Source of the DNA: Mesostigma viride
Taxonomy: Eukaryota > Streptophyta > Mesostigmatophyceae > Mesostigmatales > Mesostigmataceae
Assembly: GCA_009746045.1 (NCBI GenBank)
Contig: RPFO01000389.1
Coordinates: 818,440-882,439 of the forward strand
Reading direction: 5' to 3'
DNA length: 64,000 bases
The notes under the pieces were generated by a model. It did no database searches, had not been told where the DNA came from, and saw only the letters and a program-made list of their open reading frames with translations. Each line of letters opens with the position of its first letter. Positions within the stretch are counted from its first letter, which is position 1. The translations under genes were made by a program, and so were the position numbers. Below are positions 41,098 through 51,815 of the stretch, in pieces.

Positions 41098-41300
41098 TGG
41101 CGCAGTTTAGTGTACCTGCGGATACCGTCAACAAGGTAAAGTCGTTATATCATTCGGTAAGTAATCTCGGACACGTTGTTGAAGGTTTGTGGTGTTAAGT
41201 TCGCTAACTTACTACTCCTGTGTACTAGTTTGTGGTTGTGGTTTTGTACAACCGTCGTCGTAAGATTTTCATCAGTTTTGTTCATGATTAGCTGCGTCTG
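41098..41300 (+). other. Possible two-exon ORF inside the TIR element
   Basis: ATG at 41098 opens MAQFSVPADTVNKVKSLYHS followed directly by a GTAAGT donor-like site at 41158. A ctaac...tactag branch/acceptor-like sequence ends near 41229, after which the frame continues about 20 codons. It could be a small gene or a captured exon. Evidence is only the splice-like signals, so confidence is low. Confidence 0.2.
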
Positions 41301-42329
41301 TACCTAATTTTCTAGAATGACGATTGATTTAACATCTAAAGGAGTTGTAGATGGTAGCACGATGGTTTCTATTGCCTAAATTCTTCAGGAAAGATGGTAT
41401 CATGGCCAGTTTTTTGTCAGCCTTTTGGCTTTGCTAGTAAAGGACGCCTGTGCAGTTGTGCAGTCCGTGCAACATCTATGGAGGCCCCAGTGCCTTGCTG
41501 ACGTAGAAAAGAAGTTCGATGCAGTGTTTGTATATTTTCATCCTAGGCATGCAAATGGAGGTCATTTCTCATGTTCTGGATGCATGGGTAACACCGCCCC
41601 TTGCACCCCCTTGCTACGTGTGCATTTGGGCCTTGGTTTGTGAAGACGTCCAATATTGCATTATCACTTAACATTGCATTGTAAGTGTCTTTTTTATCGC
41701 ACCCGTGCACCCCCTGAGATTAGTGCTGTATTTAGCACCCATAGGACATATAGGACATTGCAACATGACTAATGACATGACCCCGAAGTAACTCCCTATA
41801 TGCGTGTGCTTTGGTCCCAGTATGGACACTAGATTGTTATCAGGCTGGTTTCTGGACATTATCATGCAAGGTGCAACCAGCCATAATTAGGGGTAGAGTT
41901 ACACACTGGTCATCCAAGGGCTAAGTGCAGGCCAGCACGCGGTAAAATGGTGACTGTGCATTAATATTAAAAATTAAATTACGACACGCAGACGCTACGC
42001 GTTGATCAGGCGTCGCGTGACCGCCATGCGAACATTAATAGTTGTCGCGTATATTACATCCTCAATGATGTGGAGGCGGAGATGGAATGAGTATCTATAA
42101 TGTAACCTTGAGTGACAGGGTTGCTGACACCACGGCCCGAATCACTGTTATTACACTTGTACTGAATTGGGTCACATGCATACCCCCACCGACTTGGGGT
42201 TGGTATCCTTTATATATCCTGCCATGGACTGGAATCGTTGTCTCCTTGAATACATGTATAACTCACATGGGTCAGGGGGCCTGCCCATATTCACCACTAT
42301 ATTAATCCCTAAAAGGTGCTTACACTGTC

Positions 42330-42985
42330 CTCGGTCGCATTCATGCATGCATTCGCGTATCCATGCATGCAATCACTTCCATCCCTGCAAGCATTCACGC
42401 ATCCATGCATGCAAACACCATCCATCCACGCAAGCATTCACGTATCCATGCATGCAAACACCATCCACCCCAAGCATTCACACATTCATGCATGCAAACA
42501 CCATCCATCCATGCTAGCATTCACGTATCCATGCATGCAAACACCACCCATCCGTGCAAGCATTCACGTATCCATGCATGCAAACACCATCCACCCAGGC
42601 AAGCATTCACGTATCCATGCATGCAAACACCACCCATCCGTGCAAGCATTCACGCATCCATGCATGCAAACACCATCCACCCATGCAAGCATTCACGTAT
42701 CCATGCATGCAAACACCATCCACCCCAAGCTTTCAGGTATCCATGCATGCAAACACCACCCATCCATGCATGCAAACACCATCCACCCATGCAAGCATTC
42801 ACACATTCATGCATGCAAACACCATCCATCCCTGCAAGCATTTACGTATCCATGCATGCAAACACCACCCATCCCTGCAAGCATTCACGTATCCATGCAT
42901 GCAAACACCATCCATCCCTGCAAGCATTCACGTATCCACGCATGCAAACACCATCCATCCCTGCAAGCATTAATGCAATATCGAT
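42330..42985. repeat. 43-bp minisatellite, about 15 units
   Basis: Repeats of gcatgcaaacaccatcca plus tgcaagcattcacgtatcc, about 43 bp long. Because 43 is not a multiple of three, the open frames through it rotate between the same three peptide phases, so they are not a protein. Units vary by a few substitutions and occasional truncation. It lies inside the TIR element. Confidence 0.88.
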
Positions 42986-44006
42986 TCGTGTAATTAGCAC
43001 CCATCCTGCGAGCATCCATGCAATTACCACCCATCCTGCGAACATTCACGTGCAATCCATGCATGCAGACACCGCCATCCATTCGATGCAAGCATTCACG
43101 TTTCCATGCAGCCACCCATCCTCGGCCCGCAGCATCAGGGTGAACACAGCATTTCCCTTGCCCGGCCTGCGGCCGGACTGTAACACTGGACTGTCTCACC
43201 GCTTTAACAAAGACGGTTCAGGGCGATATATGTAGTCGCCTCAAAGTTGCACCCGCACGGCCAGCAAATGCTGGGCCGCTGCCATCCCCACTTCACAAAC
43301 ACACCCTCTTTCAGAATCTGTCCAGTATTGTTGCCTAATGCATCCCCGTTCGAAAGAGCGACATAATGAAACCACACTGTGAATGAAACAACGCAGTTTG
43401 TTTAACATGCCACGGCGCCGACTATACCTCAAGACCATAGCTGTGTAATGTCGGCGGGACAATGACGGGGTAATGACGCGCAATGACGAGACGATGACGC
43501 GCGTGATGATTAGGGAACTGTTTGATAACGAAAGGTTAGTGGTTGTAGACTAATTATAGGTCGTTGATTATTCAATGAAGAGGCGGCACACTTATGTTTT
43601 TGTTCATTATTGCACTGACTTCCGCGCGATGAATCCCACTGAACTGAACTGAACACCGCGCGGCCAATCAATCGTCAACGGCGGTAACTATTGCAAGTAC
43701 ATATCGGATCCTGCACGCCGATTGGCGACAATTCATTCCTTCCGGCGCACGTGTACGGCGTACTTTTGGTATACTTGCCAGGTTTGTTGCGATTCTGTTG
43801 CATTGCGGAAATCTAGAATTGGTGGGTTTTCAGTTGCGGAACTAGGTGTTGCGATACTCGAGCACGCTCCCATTTTTCATCCAAACATCACTTTTGAAAA
43901 GTGAAGGTGCCATGGTGTGCCCATACCTGCCCTTAATCGAAGTGGATGATAAAATTTTTTTTTTTGAGTTGCGATTCTTGTTGCGATACTGCGGGTGACC
44001 CCTGTA

Positions 44007-44409
44007 CCGCGGCTGAGCGGGACACCTTAGTACTGTACGGCAGGGCGTACGGTCCTGCGGTGTCATGTGGACGGACGTGCAGTCACTGAGTGCCAGACTG
44101 TTCCTAGGCTCTAGCTTGACCTGCCAGATCCGGTGTAGCCGGGTCTGACGGGCCAAGTGTTAGCTGGTTGCTAGTGACGTGGTCACATGGCATTGCAGTG
44201 TACAGTCATTGTCCACTGGTAGGCGCTGCAGGTAGCGCTGCCATAGGCATATAGGCGTAGCACTGGGGAGTGCCGCAGCACCCGAGTTTGCCCAGTTCCA
44301 TCCTGAGCCCTCAAGCTTTCACTACATTCCTTGTATTATTGCTAATACAATCGTCATTCTCATTTCCAGCTTTCGTCAGTTGTCCTACGTCTCACGACGC
44401 ATTCCAACT
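44007..44409 (+). mobile_element. Copia-4 LTR, copy 2 (right part)
   Basis: Resumes the LTR after the TIR element (ccgcggctgagcggg) and ends ATTCCAACT at 44409, matching 3533-3928. It abuts a LINE ORF1 on the minus strand, as copy 1 does. Confidence 0.85.
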
Positions 44410-46362
44410 CCGGCCACACTGGTCGCGTCGCTGCTGTTGCTGAGCGGGGGTTAGGTCGTCATCCAGCGTCCAGGTGAGGTCGTGCAACCGCTTGCGACGA
44501 GAGAGGAACCGCTGCTTATCCTCAGGGGAGAGGAAGGTGAGCAGGACTGCATGGTGGGGGAGCCGCCTTGTCCCGTGAGTGGGGAAGGCGGTGGCACCCA
44601 CGCAGTTCTACCTCACCTACCAGGCCCATGAGGGTAAGAAGCTGGTTCTTGAGCTCGTCAGCAAGGGAGGTTGACGTCTCACCTGGCTTCTGGGGGAAGC
44701 GACGTAGCACCACTCGGCACTCGCGGCGAGCGCGATCGGTGACCTCCCGTTGCTGGGCCTGGCGGTGGTCCTCCAGCTCCTGGAGCTTCGTGGCGATGGC
44801 GTCGGTGGTTGAGGCGGTCGCTGACCACAGCAGGTCCGCATAGGAGAGCGGCGGGAGGTCACCAGCATCCTGCCGGGGTGGCTGGGAGGCAATGGTGGCC
44901 GTCTGCTCCGCTAGCTTTGGGACCTGAGTTATATACAAAGATTCCTTACGGAATCGATACTAAGCGCTTAGTATCGATTCCGCAGGAATCGATGTAGATA
45001 ACTAAGACTGTTGCGACACGCCGGCATCCCGGGTTCGAATCCCGCTAGGATCGTTCCGGGGGTGGATTTTTCGCCTAGAAATGCGAATAACGTTGCGGAC
45101 GCTAATCGTTCGGCCTAATATGTTAATCGAATAAGGCAAGTGCTCTCCGCTGACTATAGGCGGAGTACCAGCGCTAGCAATTCGACTGATATGCTGTGCT
45201 CAACCGGCTAATCATCTGTGTTGTTCGACGTCGCTCCGAAAATCGGCTAAGTCCCCAAAATCGGCTAATTTCCACGCGATGTCTCGCTATAATCGACTAG
45301 GCCTAGTTCGGTGGCTCGCTGGGCGCCGAGTATGATAGCCCGCTGGCCTCTGACCCCCTGTCGACTAGGAAATTTCGACACTCGAATAAGGAAAATTCGA
45401 TAATCAAAAAAAGGAAAGTTCGATGGTCGAATAGGCAACTTCGATAATCGAATAGCCAATTCGATGACCCGACTAGTATCGGCCTTAGCCTTGCCGGCGC
45501 AAGCAAAAGTTTTAGTTATATACAACGATTCCTTACGGAATCGATACTAAGCGCTTAGTATCGATTCCGCAGGAATCGATGTATATAACTACCTGTGTGG
45601 CCAGGGCCTCTGTGTGGGCGGTGATGGCCTCAAGCTTCTTCATGAGCACGCCGCACTTGCCCTCCACCTGGTTAAGGCGAGAGACAAGTGCAGCATGCGT
45701 TTCCGAAGCCTGCGCCGCGGTGTGTAGCGCCGTGAACTGTGGTTGTAGCTTGTGGACGACCTTGGTTTCCACGTTGGAGACCCGGGCCTCGACCGTGTTG
45801 AGTGTGGTGTTCAGCGAGGTCATCTTCTCGGCCAGCGGCCAGGTCACGTGCTCCTCCAGCACTGCGCGGATGTCATCCTTGCAGAGGGAGGAATCCGATG
45901 GGGCTGCCGGCTGTGCGGGGGCTGGGGCGTTGAGTGCGTTGAGTGCTCTGCTGATGTCGCCGAAGCTGCGCTGGTAGTAGCTGGTCAAGATAGCCATGCG
46001 TTGGCGGGATTCGTCATAGGTGTAGAGCCAGGACGTGTTGCGGTAGTCGATAGCCGCCCCCCCCTGCATGAGCACGAAGAGCTTCCGCTCCTGTGTGAGG
46101 AACTGGAGAACTTCGACGACTTCCTGCGGCGACAGCTTCTGCCACTCGAGGAGGGAGAACCGTCGGTCGCCGCGGGCAAGAATAGGCTCCATTTGTGGCG
46201 ATCGTGGCATGGTTTATTGGGCTCAGGCGAGGCGCTTGGCAATGGGTCTGCTGGCGGTGGGTTGGCGAGCCCAGGCGGCTGGGCAAGAACGATGGCGAGA
46301 GGGTTGGGCTGGGAGCCGGTAAGCTCCTTTTCCAAACCCTGTTTTGCTTTAGGGGTCGTCAT
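44410..46362 (-). pseudogene. LINE ORF1 (L1-type), split by a 664-bp insertion
   Basis: Start ATG at 46362 (MTTPKAKQGLEKEL, QPPGLANPPPADPLPSASP), then a frameshift near 46200 into the main frame (RRFSLLEWQKLSPQEVVEVL). A coiled-coil stretch follows (TSLNTTLNTVEARVSNVETK). At 45591 the gene is interrupted by the palindromic-end element. Removing 44922-45590 (the element plus one acctg) restores the frame into KLAEQTATIAS. The C-terminal part is an L1-ORF1p-like RNA-binding domain (ECRVVLRRFPQKPGETSTSLA, then after a frameshift near 44570 HHAVLLTFLSPEDKQRFL and LDDDLTPAQQQQRRDQ). The end is cut by the Copia-4 LTR at 44409. The product would be the nucleic-acid-binding partner of a LINE RT. Confidence 0.75.
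44927..45590. mobile_element. 664-bp element with palindromic 77-bp ends, TSD acctg
   Basis: 44927-45003 and 45514-45590 are near-identical 77-bp sequences (AGTTATATACA...GTATATAACT). Each is itself an almost perfect palindrome centred on taagcgctta, so they are direct and inverted repeats at once. Target duplication acctg at 44922-44926 and 45591-45595. The 510-bp interior has no ORF of note. It contains a perfect tRNA-like B box (GGTTCGAATCC, about 45032-45042) and many tcga/aatcg motifs. Class not recognised: a foldback/MITE-like element is the nearest description. Confidence 0.85.
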
Positions 46363-47207
46363 AGCTGCTTGTCACGTGATAACTTTGGAAATACTGCGTT
46401 TCAGCCGTAACCGATTATACTGGCGGGTGCGTCTCAAAAAAGCGCATCGAATGCAAGTGGTCTGACCGAATTTGGGGCTCAGATGCAAAAGATCTGAACT
46501 CCACCGTCAGCCATACCGCCGTCAGCCATTTTCGTACCGACCATGGCGTCAAGACGGATGGCATCAATACGGATGCTCGTGGTCTGTACACTGGGCACTG
46601 GCCGGAACTTGGCAGCTTTTTGTACCAACTTTAAGACCGTTTTGCCCAAAACCAGCCCTGCGGCACCTGAAATTTCAAAATCTAGGGTCTCGTGATCTTA
46701 AACCTGAGAATCTTAAACGTGAGACTGGGGGTGTATCCTCGGCCGAATGTTCCGTGTTGGATATTTCGTATGACTGAATCCAGTTCTAGATGCATTGTAT
46801 GCCGTGTTAGTTGCTTGACATCTGGCGTTCTCCTAATCGTCAATTGTATAATCGACAGCTGGCAACTTGTGCAGAATATTCTAGAACGTGCACCGCTGCC
46901 CCAATGTGCCTTGATAAGGAAGTGATACACCTACGTTGCACTTACCTTGCAGTCCGAGCCCAGTGTGGCTATGGATGCTATGGTCCCCACCCGGGAACCG
47001 CACCATCATGGCTTTGGCGGTGAAACGTGGGCAGTCCGTAACCTAAATATACAATGAATAAACTGTCTATCAGTTGTCTCAATCAGTCTTGACGACCAAG
47101 GAATTAAATGAAAATTTCTGACACAAAGCCACTACAGAATTCACCCTATGGACGTCAATTAGCGAGACCCGCCTGAAAATGGCGAGAGACGTAATGTATT
47201 TCATGAA
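46363..47207. other. LINE ORF1 5' flank and spacer, no gene
   Basis: 46363-46560 resembles the 5' flank of the ORF1 at 4606 (gctcaga, gaactccaccgtcagccat) and is probably its 5' UTR. The remainder shows no supported coding frame. Confidence 0.4.
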
Positions 47208-47435
47208 TTACTGCATCATGAATTGAATTACATGGAATGGATCGTCGTCACGCCCTCTACCTAAAGTTCCTCCGAGTCCATTGTTACGACTCAGTCCTCT
47301 ACCTCCGCCTCTACCTCTAACTGGTCTAATGCTACCTAAACTAGTGAGGCCGCCTCTAGTCAAACCCCGAGCGAAAGACGAACGCGACGATCCAGATCTC
47401 AGTGCATTTACGTAAGTACTACTGTAATACGCCAT
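47208..47435 (-). CDS. Small Arg/Gly-rich ORF, hypothetical
   Basis: 75 codons from ATG 47435 (MAYYSSTYVNALRSGSSR) with RGGLTSLG, RGRGGGRGLS and TLGRGRDDDP. RG-rich segments of this kind bind RNA in many eukaryotic proteins, but the frame is short, isolated and could be one exon or chance. Confidence 0.22.
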   Translation of the reverse strand: MAYYSSTYVNALRSGSSRSSFARGLTRGGLTSLGSIRPVRGRGGGRGLSRNNGLGGTLGRGRDDDPFHVIQFMMQ

Positions 47436-48479
47436 AAGCCATTTACATAACCCCCGTTTATTCCAGGAATAGAGAAAGGAAACACTACTACACTGCCATG
47501 ACCCTAGCTATATGTGTCAATTCATTAACACACGCCGAGTGCCAACACGAGGGGTAGAACGTGCATAAATGATCACCAACGGTCCAGCATGCTCGGGCCG
47601 ACACGGCCCTCGCCTACAAATGCACAGATGCACGCTGGTCCACTACATTCTACCCAAAGGATAAGGACTACTACTAAAGTACGCGGCGCGACGCCAAAAG
47701 CATCCAATGCACCACGGTACTGGGACAACAGTGTCCACCAGTACAAACTACACGTAAATCAGAATACACGTAAACCTAGGGACGACTGAGGCAAAGGACC
47801 TAATTTACGTCCGTAACTGCGACAGATTGTTACGCGACGTAACATCCGTGTCAGACGCTGAAGTACTTCCAGAAACCGCGGTCTAGAATAGCCCAGTGCA
47901 GGCGGAGCGCGTTGTCGCCGCCAGCATACCAGGTGATACTGGTGCTAGTTGTCAGAAGTATCGACACACCTGCCTGAAACTAGTACTTATAGTTTAGTGC
48001 TAGCTCTGGACTGCATGGACAGGCATGTGCATGCCGCATGTTTAAGTTCTGTTCCAAAAGTGACCCAGTCATTCTGTGACTGACCTTGAACTTTGGTCAT
48101 GAATGGTTGGCTTGAGATCACGTTATCAAGGAGACAACCAGCGCAGGCCAGAAATCGGGAGAATCCGGACCATGGTAGCTCGAGCCTGCCGTTATCTTAT
48201 CCGCGTGTTCGTGTCGTTCAGGATGATGAAGATGAATGGTGATGGAAATGTGTATCCTTGTGCATTGAAATTATGGCTGGCTTACGTGTAGAGCGACTAG
48301 ATGACCTAGACGGTGGGGCCGGAAACAGCATGCTTGATCAGGGCGTGTGTTTCGAGCCTAACTGGCCGAGAGTGTCTAGTGGTGAGCACCATCGCTGCGA
48401 TCGCTCTCCCACCATTTACGAGGAAATACCCGCAAATGGAAAACCACTGAAAAGGTAGCTAGTCAGTCATCACGTTAGC
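47436..48479. other. No gene seen
   Basis: Mixed-composition sequence without convincing frames or repeats. Confidence 0.35.
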
Positions 48480-48840
48480 CATGCCATGATTCCAAACGTC
48501 CAAGAACTGCACACGGTGCAAAGGCAAAAAGCCGGAGGACAGCACTTTCAAATGTGCGGCGGGAACCAAAAGCCCGCGGATGCCAGAAAACATCGTGTTG
48601 CTGCAGCGACGCGACGATGTGGACAACGAATCCAGTGCCAAGCTCGGAACGGCCGCAAAGGAGATCTGGCATCACAGGGTTCAGATGTGCGGAGATACTA
48701 TGCGATCCAGCCGGTCCACGACCTGTTTGTAGAGCTTGTGCCAAGGGGCAGCACCGAACAGATGTGGGTTATGATTGTAACTGCCACACAGTCAGAAAAG
48801 ACCCGGTTTGGTGTGGCCACGTTGTAGGTAGATCATAACT
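48480..48840 (+). pseudogene. Cys-rich C-terminal fragment, possibly transposase zinc finger
   Basis: One frame gives NCTRCKGKKPEDSTFKCAAG from about 48505; a second, overlapping frame ends with CRACAKGQHRTDVGYDCNC and VWCG at 48838. Paired CxxC motifs separated by a short Thr/Tyr-containing loop recall the Cys-rich C-terminus of PiggyBac-like transposases. An AATAAA signal follows at about 48978. No catalytic domain is seen upstream, so this is a tentative reading. Confidence 0.25.
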
Positions 48841-49026
48841 GTTACCCAGTAGCTGAGCCTGGAATTGTTTAAAAGGCGAAGCTACGCACCTTGTTTGCTC
48901 TCTCAGTACCTCACACCTCACACACTCCTGTGGTGGAACTAGCAGCCGGCCAGCTGCCGACTGAGACTTATCTGAGTGAAATAAAGTAAAACTTCGTGGC
49001 AAACATTGTTTTCTCACTCTCTAACA

Positions 49027-49110
49027 CTAGTACAGTCATTCACGATTAAGTTGGGTTGGGTCGCAGTTGGCTGTATGGCGAACCCAACTTAAGGCTGCTG
49101 GCTGTACTAG
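49027..49110. repeat. Imperfect hairpin, ~30-bp arms
   Basis: ctagtacag...aagttgggtt is followed by aacccaactt...ctgtactag with about 23 bp between. It could be a foldback relic. A further aacccaactt lies at about 49117. Confidence 0.7.
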
Positions 49111-49314
49111 CGAAAACCCAACTTCAGGCGTGACCTGGCTTCTAGTGTGGTGTGGCACTGTTTTTGACTGCCGCGACTTGTGGGTGGTCGCCAGCCCGCG
49201 CCACCCTGCCCACCCAACACTTGTAACCTAGAATTTACTGCGGATCTTGGTCATTTGTTGCTGATTCTGTCATCATTGTCGGTATTCTATTATTACATTA
49301 TTAATTAACCTAAG

Positions 49315-49600
49315 TAAGTAAACTCATGCTCCCGTTGGGGTGAGTCCGTCACGGAGCATTGGGACGTTAACAGCCCGGATCAATGGACGGATGGATGGAT
49401 TAATTAATTGAACTCGTGCTCCCGTTGGGGAGTCACCGCGGAGCATATATTAACCCCGATGGATGGATGGATGAATGGATGGATGGATGAATTCATTAGT
49501 TACTTAAACTGGTGCTCCCGTTTGGGAGTCGGTCACGGAGCATTAACCCCGATGGATGGATGCCGGATGGCCAGGTACTGTCACGCAATCCTACCGTTCT
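49315..49600 (-). repeat. Three tandem LINE-A 3' tails
   Basis: The tail block (gtgctcccgttggggagtca...cggagcatta...cgatggatgg) occurs three times, starting near 49327, 49412 and 49512, each with its own (ggat)n run and separated by taattaa-type AT stretches. They match 5733-5800 and 55336-55395. Probably repeated insertions of extremely 5'-truncated LINE-A copies into each other's tails, or local duplication. Confidence 0.75.
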
Positions 49601-50040
49601 AAGCTAGCTAGCTACAAGCCATCTACTGAAACAGTCCTATAACTATGGTGCCCGCGACCCTAGGGGTCTTGTCTAGCATGCCTCCCACGTGTGCAAACGC
49701 GCGGCTTCCCCACGGTTGGATGGATGGATGGGTACACGCAATCTTAATTACCGGTCTTTCAAATTAGCCAAGCTCTGCCTATGCAGAGAGATGCTCTGAT
49801 CTGCTGAGAAGCCATGCCCTAGCCATTGTTTAGCCACGATGATTTTCCACCCTCTGTCCGCACCTCAGGTGCTGGAATACATAGTGGTGCAGGTGCACTT
49901 TGTGCACCCAGAGCAGGCGTAGTTTACACCCTACCCTTGCAGGAAGTAGCCCAGAATGTATTAAAAGGCATATGCCCCTTCTCAGGGATATGTGATACAT
50001 GTATCCCGACGGAGATATGTTACAATTTAATTTAATTTTA
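49601..50040. repeat. Second LINE-like tail repeat (copy 1) and LINE-A debris
   Basis: 49630-49760 resembles the LINE-A 3' UTR (ggggtcttgtctagcatgcctccc, acgcgcggcttccccac). 49880-50040 (gcacccagagcaggcgtag..., tattaaaaggcatatgccccttctcagggatatgtg) recurs at 56370-56490 and ends in an AT-rich taattaa/aatttaatttaa tail, the mark of a different non-LTR family. Confidence 0.6.
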
Positions 50041-50830
50041 CCGGTCTGTTCTATCTAGGTACAAACAATCCTACTCTATCTTATGTGCCCCAGACCCTAG
50101 TAGGGGTCTTGCCTAGCATGCTTCCCGCGTTTGCAAACACGCGGCTTCCCCACTGAAGGGGGGTCGCGGTTGTTCTCTATAACCTGAGCCTACTTGGCCT
50201 TGTCCAATCCATCATCTTTTTCCAAATCACGGAGGGGCCTCGTAGGCTCCCCATGTCCTCTTCTAGATGCTCTTTGAAAGTGCGGGCCTTGCAGCGGCGT
50301 CTAGCATAATTTGCTGGGCCCGTCCCACGTGACTGAGGAGGTGCCTGCCAGGCTGAGCAGGTCGCAGCCCTGCGGACTAGGGGCCACGTGATGTGTCTAC
50401 CTGGTTGGTGCGAGCTAAGTGCCCTACAACTAGCTGCAGGCGCCGCCGCTTGATGGTGCTGCCTAACTAGTGGCATGCCTATAGGTACAAGTTCTCCTTG
50501 CGGACGTGAGCAGCATAGCCCACACGCGGACGTGAGCAGCATAGCCCACATTTACACGGAAAATTGACCGCGGCATGTTGGTGACCGTGCCGTCCAGCTT
50601 TTTGGCAAGGTCAGCTGTGAGGGTCCACGTCTCGGCCCCATACGTGAGAACAGGAAGGACCAGGACCTGAAACCGGTCCTGTTTCTCTAGCTTGCCCAAG
50701 GGCTTGCGCCAAAGGGCCCTGTATTTGCGTAAAGCGTGCCAGGCGAGGGAGATACGGTGGTCAACGTCGGCCTAGCTCGCAGATGGGGAGTAAGCTACCC
50801 AAGAACTTGACGCGGTATTGTATACATGGG
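50041..50830 (-). pseudogene. LINE-A2 C-terminal fragment
   Basis: Minus-strand frames give GKLEKQDRFQVLVLPVLTYG and AETWTLTADLAKKLDGTVTN, then RRCKARTFKEHLEEDMGSLRG, closely matching LINE-A1. A 30-bp tandem duplication (acgcggacgtgagcagcatagcccac, about 50505-50550) and other shifts break it. The RT catalytic region is absent: 5'-truncated near 50830. Confidence 0.75.
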
Positions 50831-51219
50831 CAAACGGCTTCAGTCATGCACATGCTGTAGTCGGTTCAAAGGCGTTCGTCACATTTGAACCCATCATATG
50901 CGACCCAACAACTAAGTAATGGCCGACAAAACTGATGATAAGGCCAAATGGAACGAACTGTTTTCGGGCAACGGGGCAGCGTCCAACGAAAAGCAGAAAC
51001 GAGACACCACAGGCGAGAAGGCGGGTAGCAAGGCCAAGCAAGCTCTCAAACCAGCAACACGGCACTGTTTACGATTACTCATAAATGAACGCGCATGCCC
51101 TATGTAGCACACCAAGTTAGGCAGGTTTGGCTAGCACTACCGTGTTGTGTGGGGCTTCACCTGCCGGCTACAGCCGTTTTGATGACTTGCATCCTAGTTT
51201 CGACCCGAAATACGACCTT
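50831..51219. other. No certain gene; short ORF 50919-51107
   Basis: A 62-codon plus-strand frame (MADKTDDKAKWNELFSGNGA...) is Lys/Ala-rich and unrecognised. Nothing else is seen. Confidence 0.2.
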
Positions 51220-51815
51220 GGGGGTGAATTCTATAACTGGGTTTTCACACTCGGTTTTTTTTCGGTCGAATTTCCGTGTTGGCCGGTAAAAATTCGACGA
51301 AACTTTTTCACACTGGGTTTTTCCGGTCCAAAACGGAAAAACGGGTCATTTCCGTTAATCCACCGTAATACCACTGAATTTGGCCAAATCAGGTGGAATT
51401 CACCCCCAAATGGGTCTACCACCCAATACCACTGGGATTCCACCCCAATTGTGGCCGGGGGGGCGCCGCACCACAAATTTTTACTTGTCCGACCCAATAG
51501 GATGCGTCCACCTGGACGGTCGAAATTCCCTTCGCATCAGGTTCGCATGCCCAATTCTGAACATGTTCGACCAGCCCACGGAAACAGCCGTAAAAAACTT
51601 GCCATTTTATCGCAGCCCGTACAGCGTGTCAAGCCCGGCGCGTGCACGGCCCTGTTCCGGCGCATACCACTTTTGGCCGAAAGTCCGCCAAATTTCGCCG
51701 TCCGGAGCGTCCAAACAATTCGACCGAAAAAAACCCGAGTGAGAAAACCCTGTAAGTGCAGTTCGATCGGCCTTGGAGAATATTTTTTTCACTCATGAGT
51801 TAAAAACTCACCCCC
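51220..51815. mobile_element. ~600-bp MITE-like element
   Basis: Outer ends GGGGGTGAATT (51220) and AACTCACCCCC (51815) are inverted. Inside them, gggttttcacactcggtttttt near 51239 is complementary to aaaaaacccgagtgagaaaaccc at 51727-51750. The middle has several short internal repeats (accactg, ggtggaattcaccccc). No target duplication could be assigned and no ORF is convincing; the long plus-strand frame across it is derived from the repeats. Confidence 0.55.

Larger units (their letters stand above)
40582..44004. mobile_element. 3.4-kb TIR element with TA duplication, no transposase seen
   Basis: 38-bp perfect terminal inverted repeats beginning CAGGGGTCACCC (40582-40619 and 43967-44004), flanked by TA (40580-40581; 44005-44006). 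Copy 1 of the Copia-4 LTR (gcctaccgcgg at 3526-3536) shows the empty site, confirming a TA duplication. TA plus CAG ends suggest the Tc1/mariner-IS630 group, though CAGGGG ends also occur in hAT elements (8-bp TSD, not seen). Repeated gttgcgat motifs lie in both subterminal regions (40640-40720; 43785-43860), as for transposase binding sites. Inside are a 43-bp minisatellite and AT-rich DNA, but no transposase domain; it appears non-autonomous. Confidence 0.85.

Noticed and set aside
42330-42985. Regular ~43-bp repeats resembling a CRISPR array or a repetitive His/Thr/Pro protein
   Set aside because: There are no unique spacers; the whole unit repeats. Reading phases rotate because 43 is not divisible by three. 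It is a minisatellite inside a eukaryotic transposon.
45000-45060. tRNA gene suggested by GGTTCGAATCC with paired T-arm
   Set aside because: The matching acceptor strand and a convincing A box and anticodon arm are not found upstream; treated as a B box inside the palindromic-end element.
51127-51798. 223-codon plus-strand frame
   Set aside because: It runs through both inverted arms of the MITE-like element and has no domain; chance openness is likelier.
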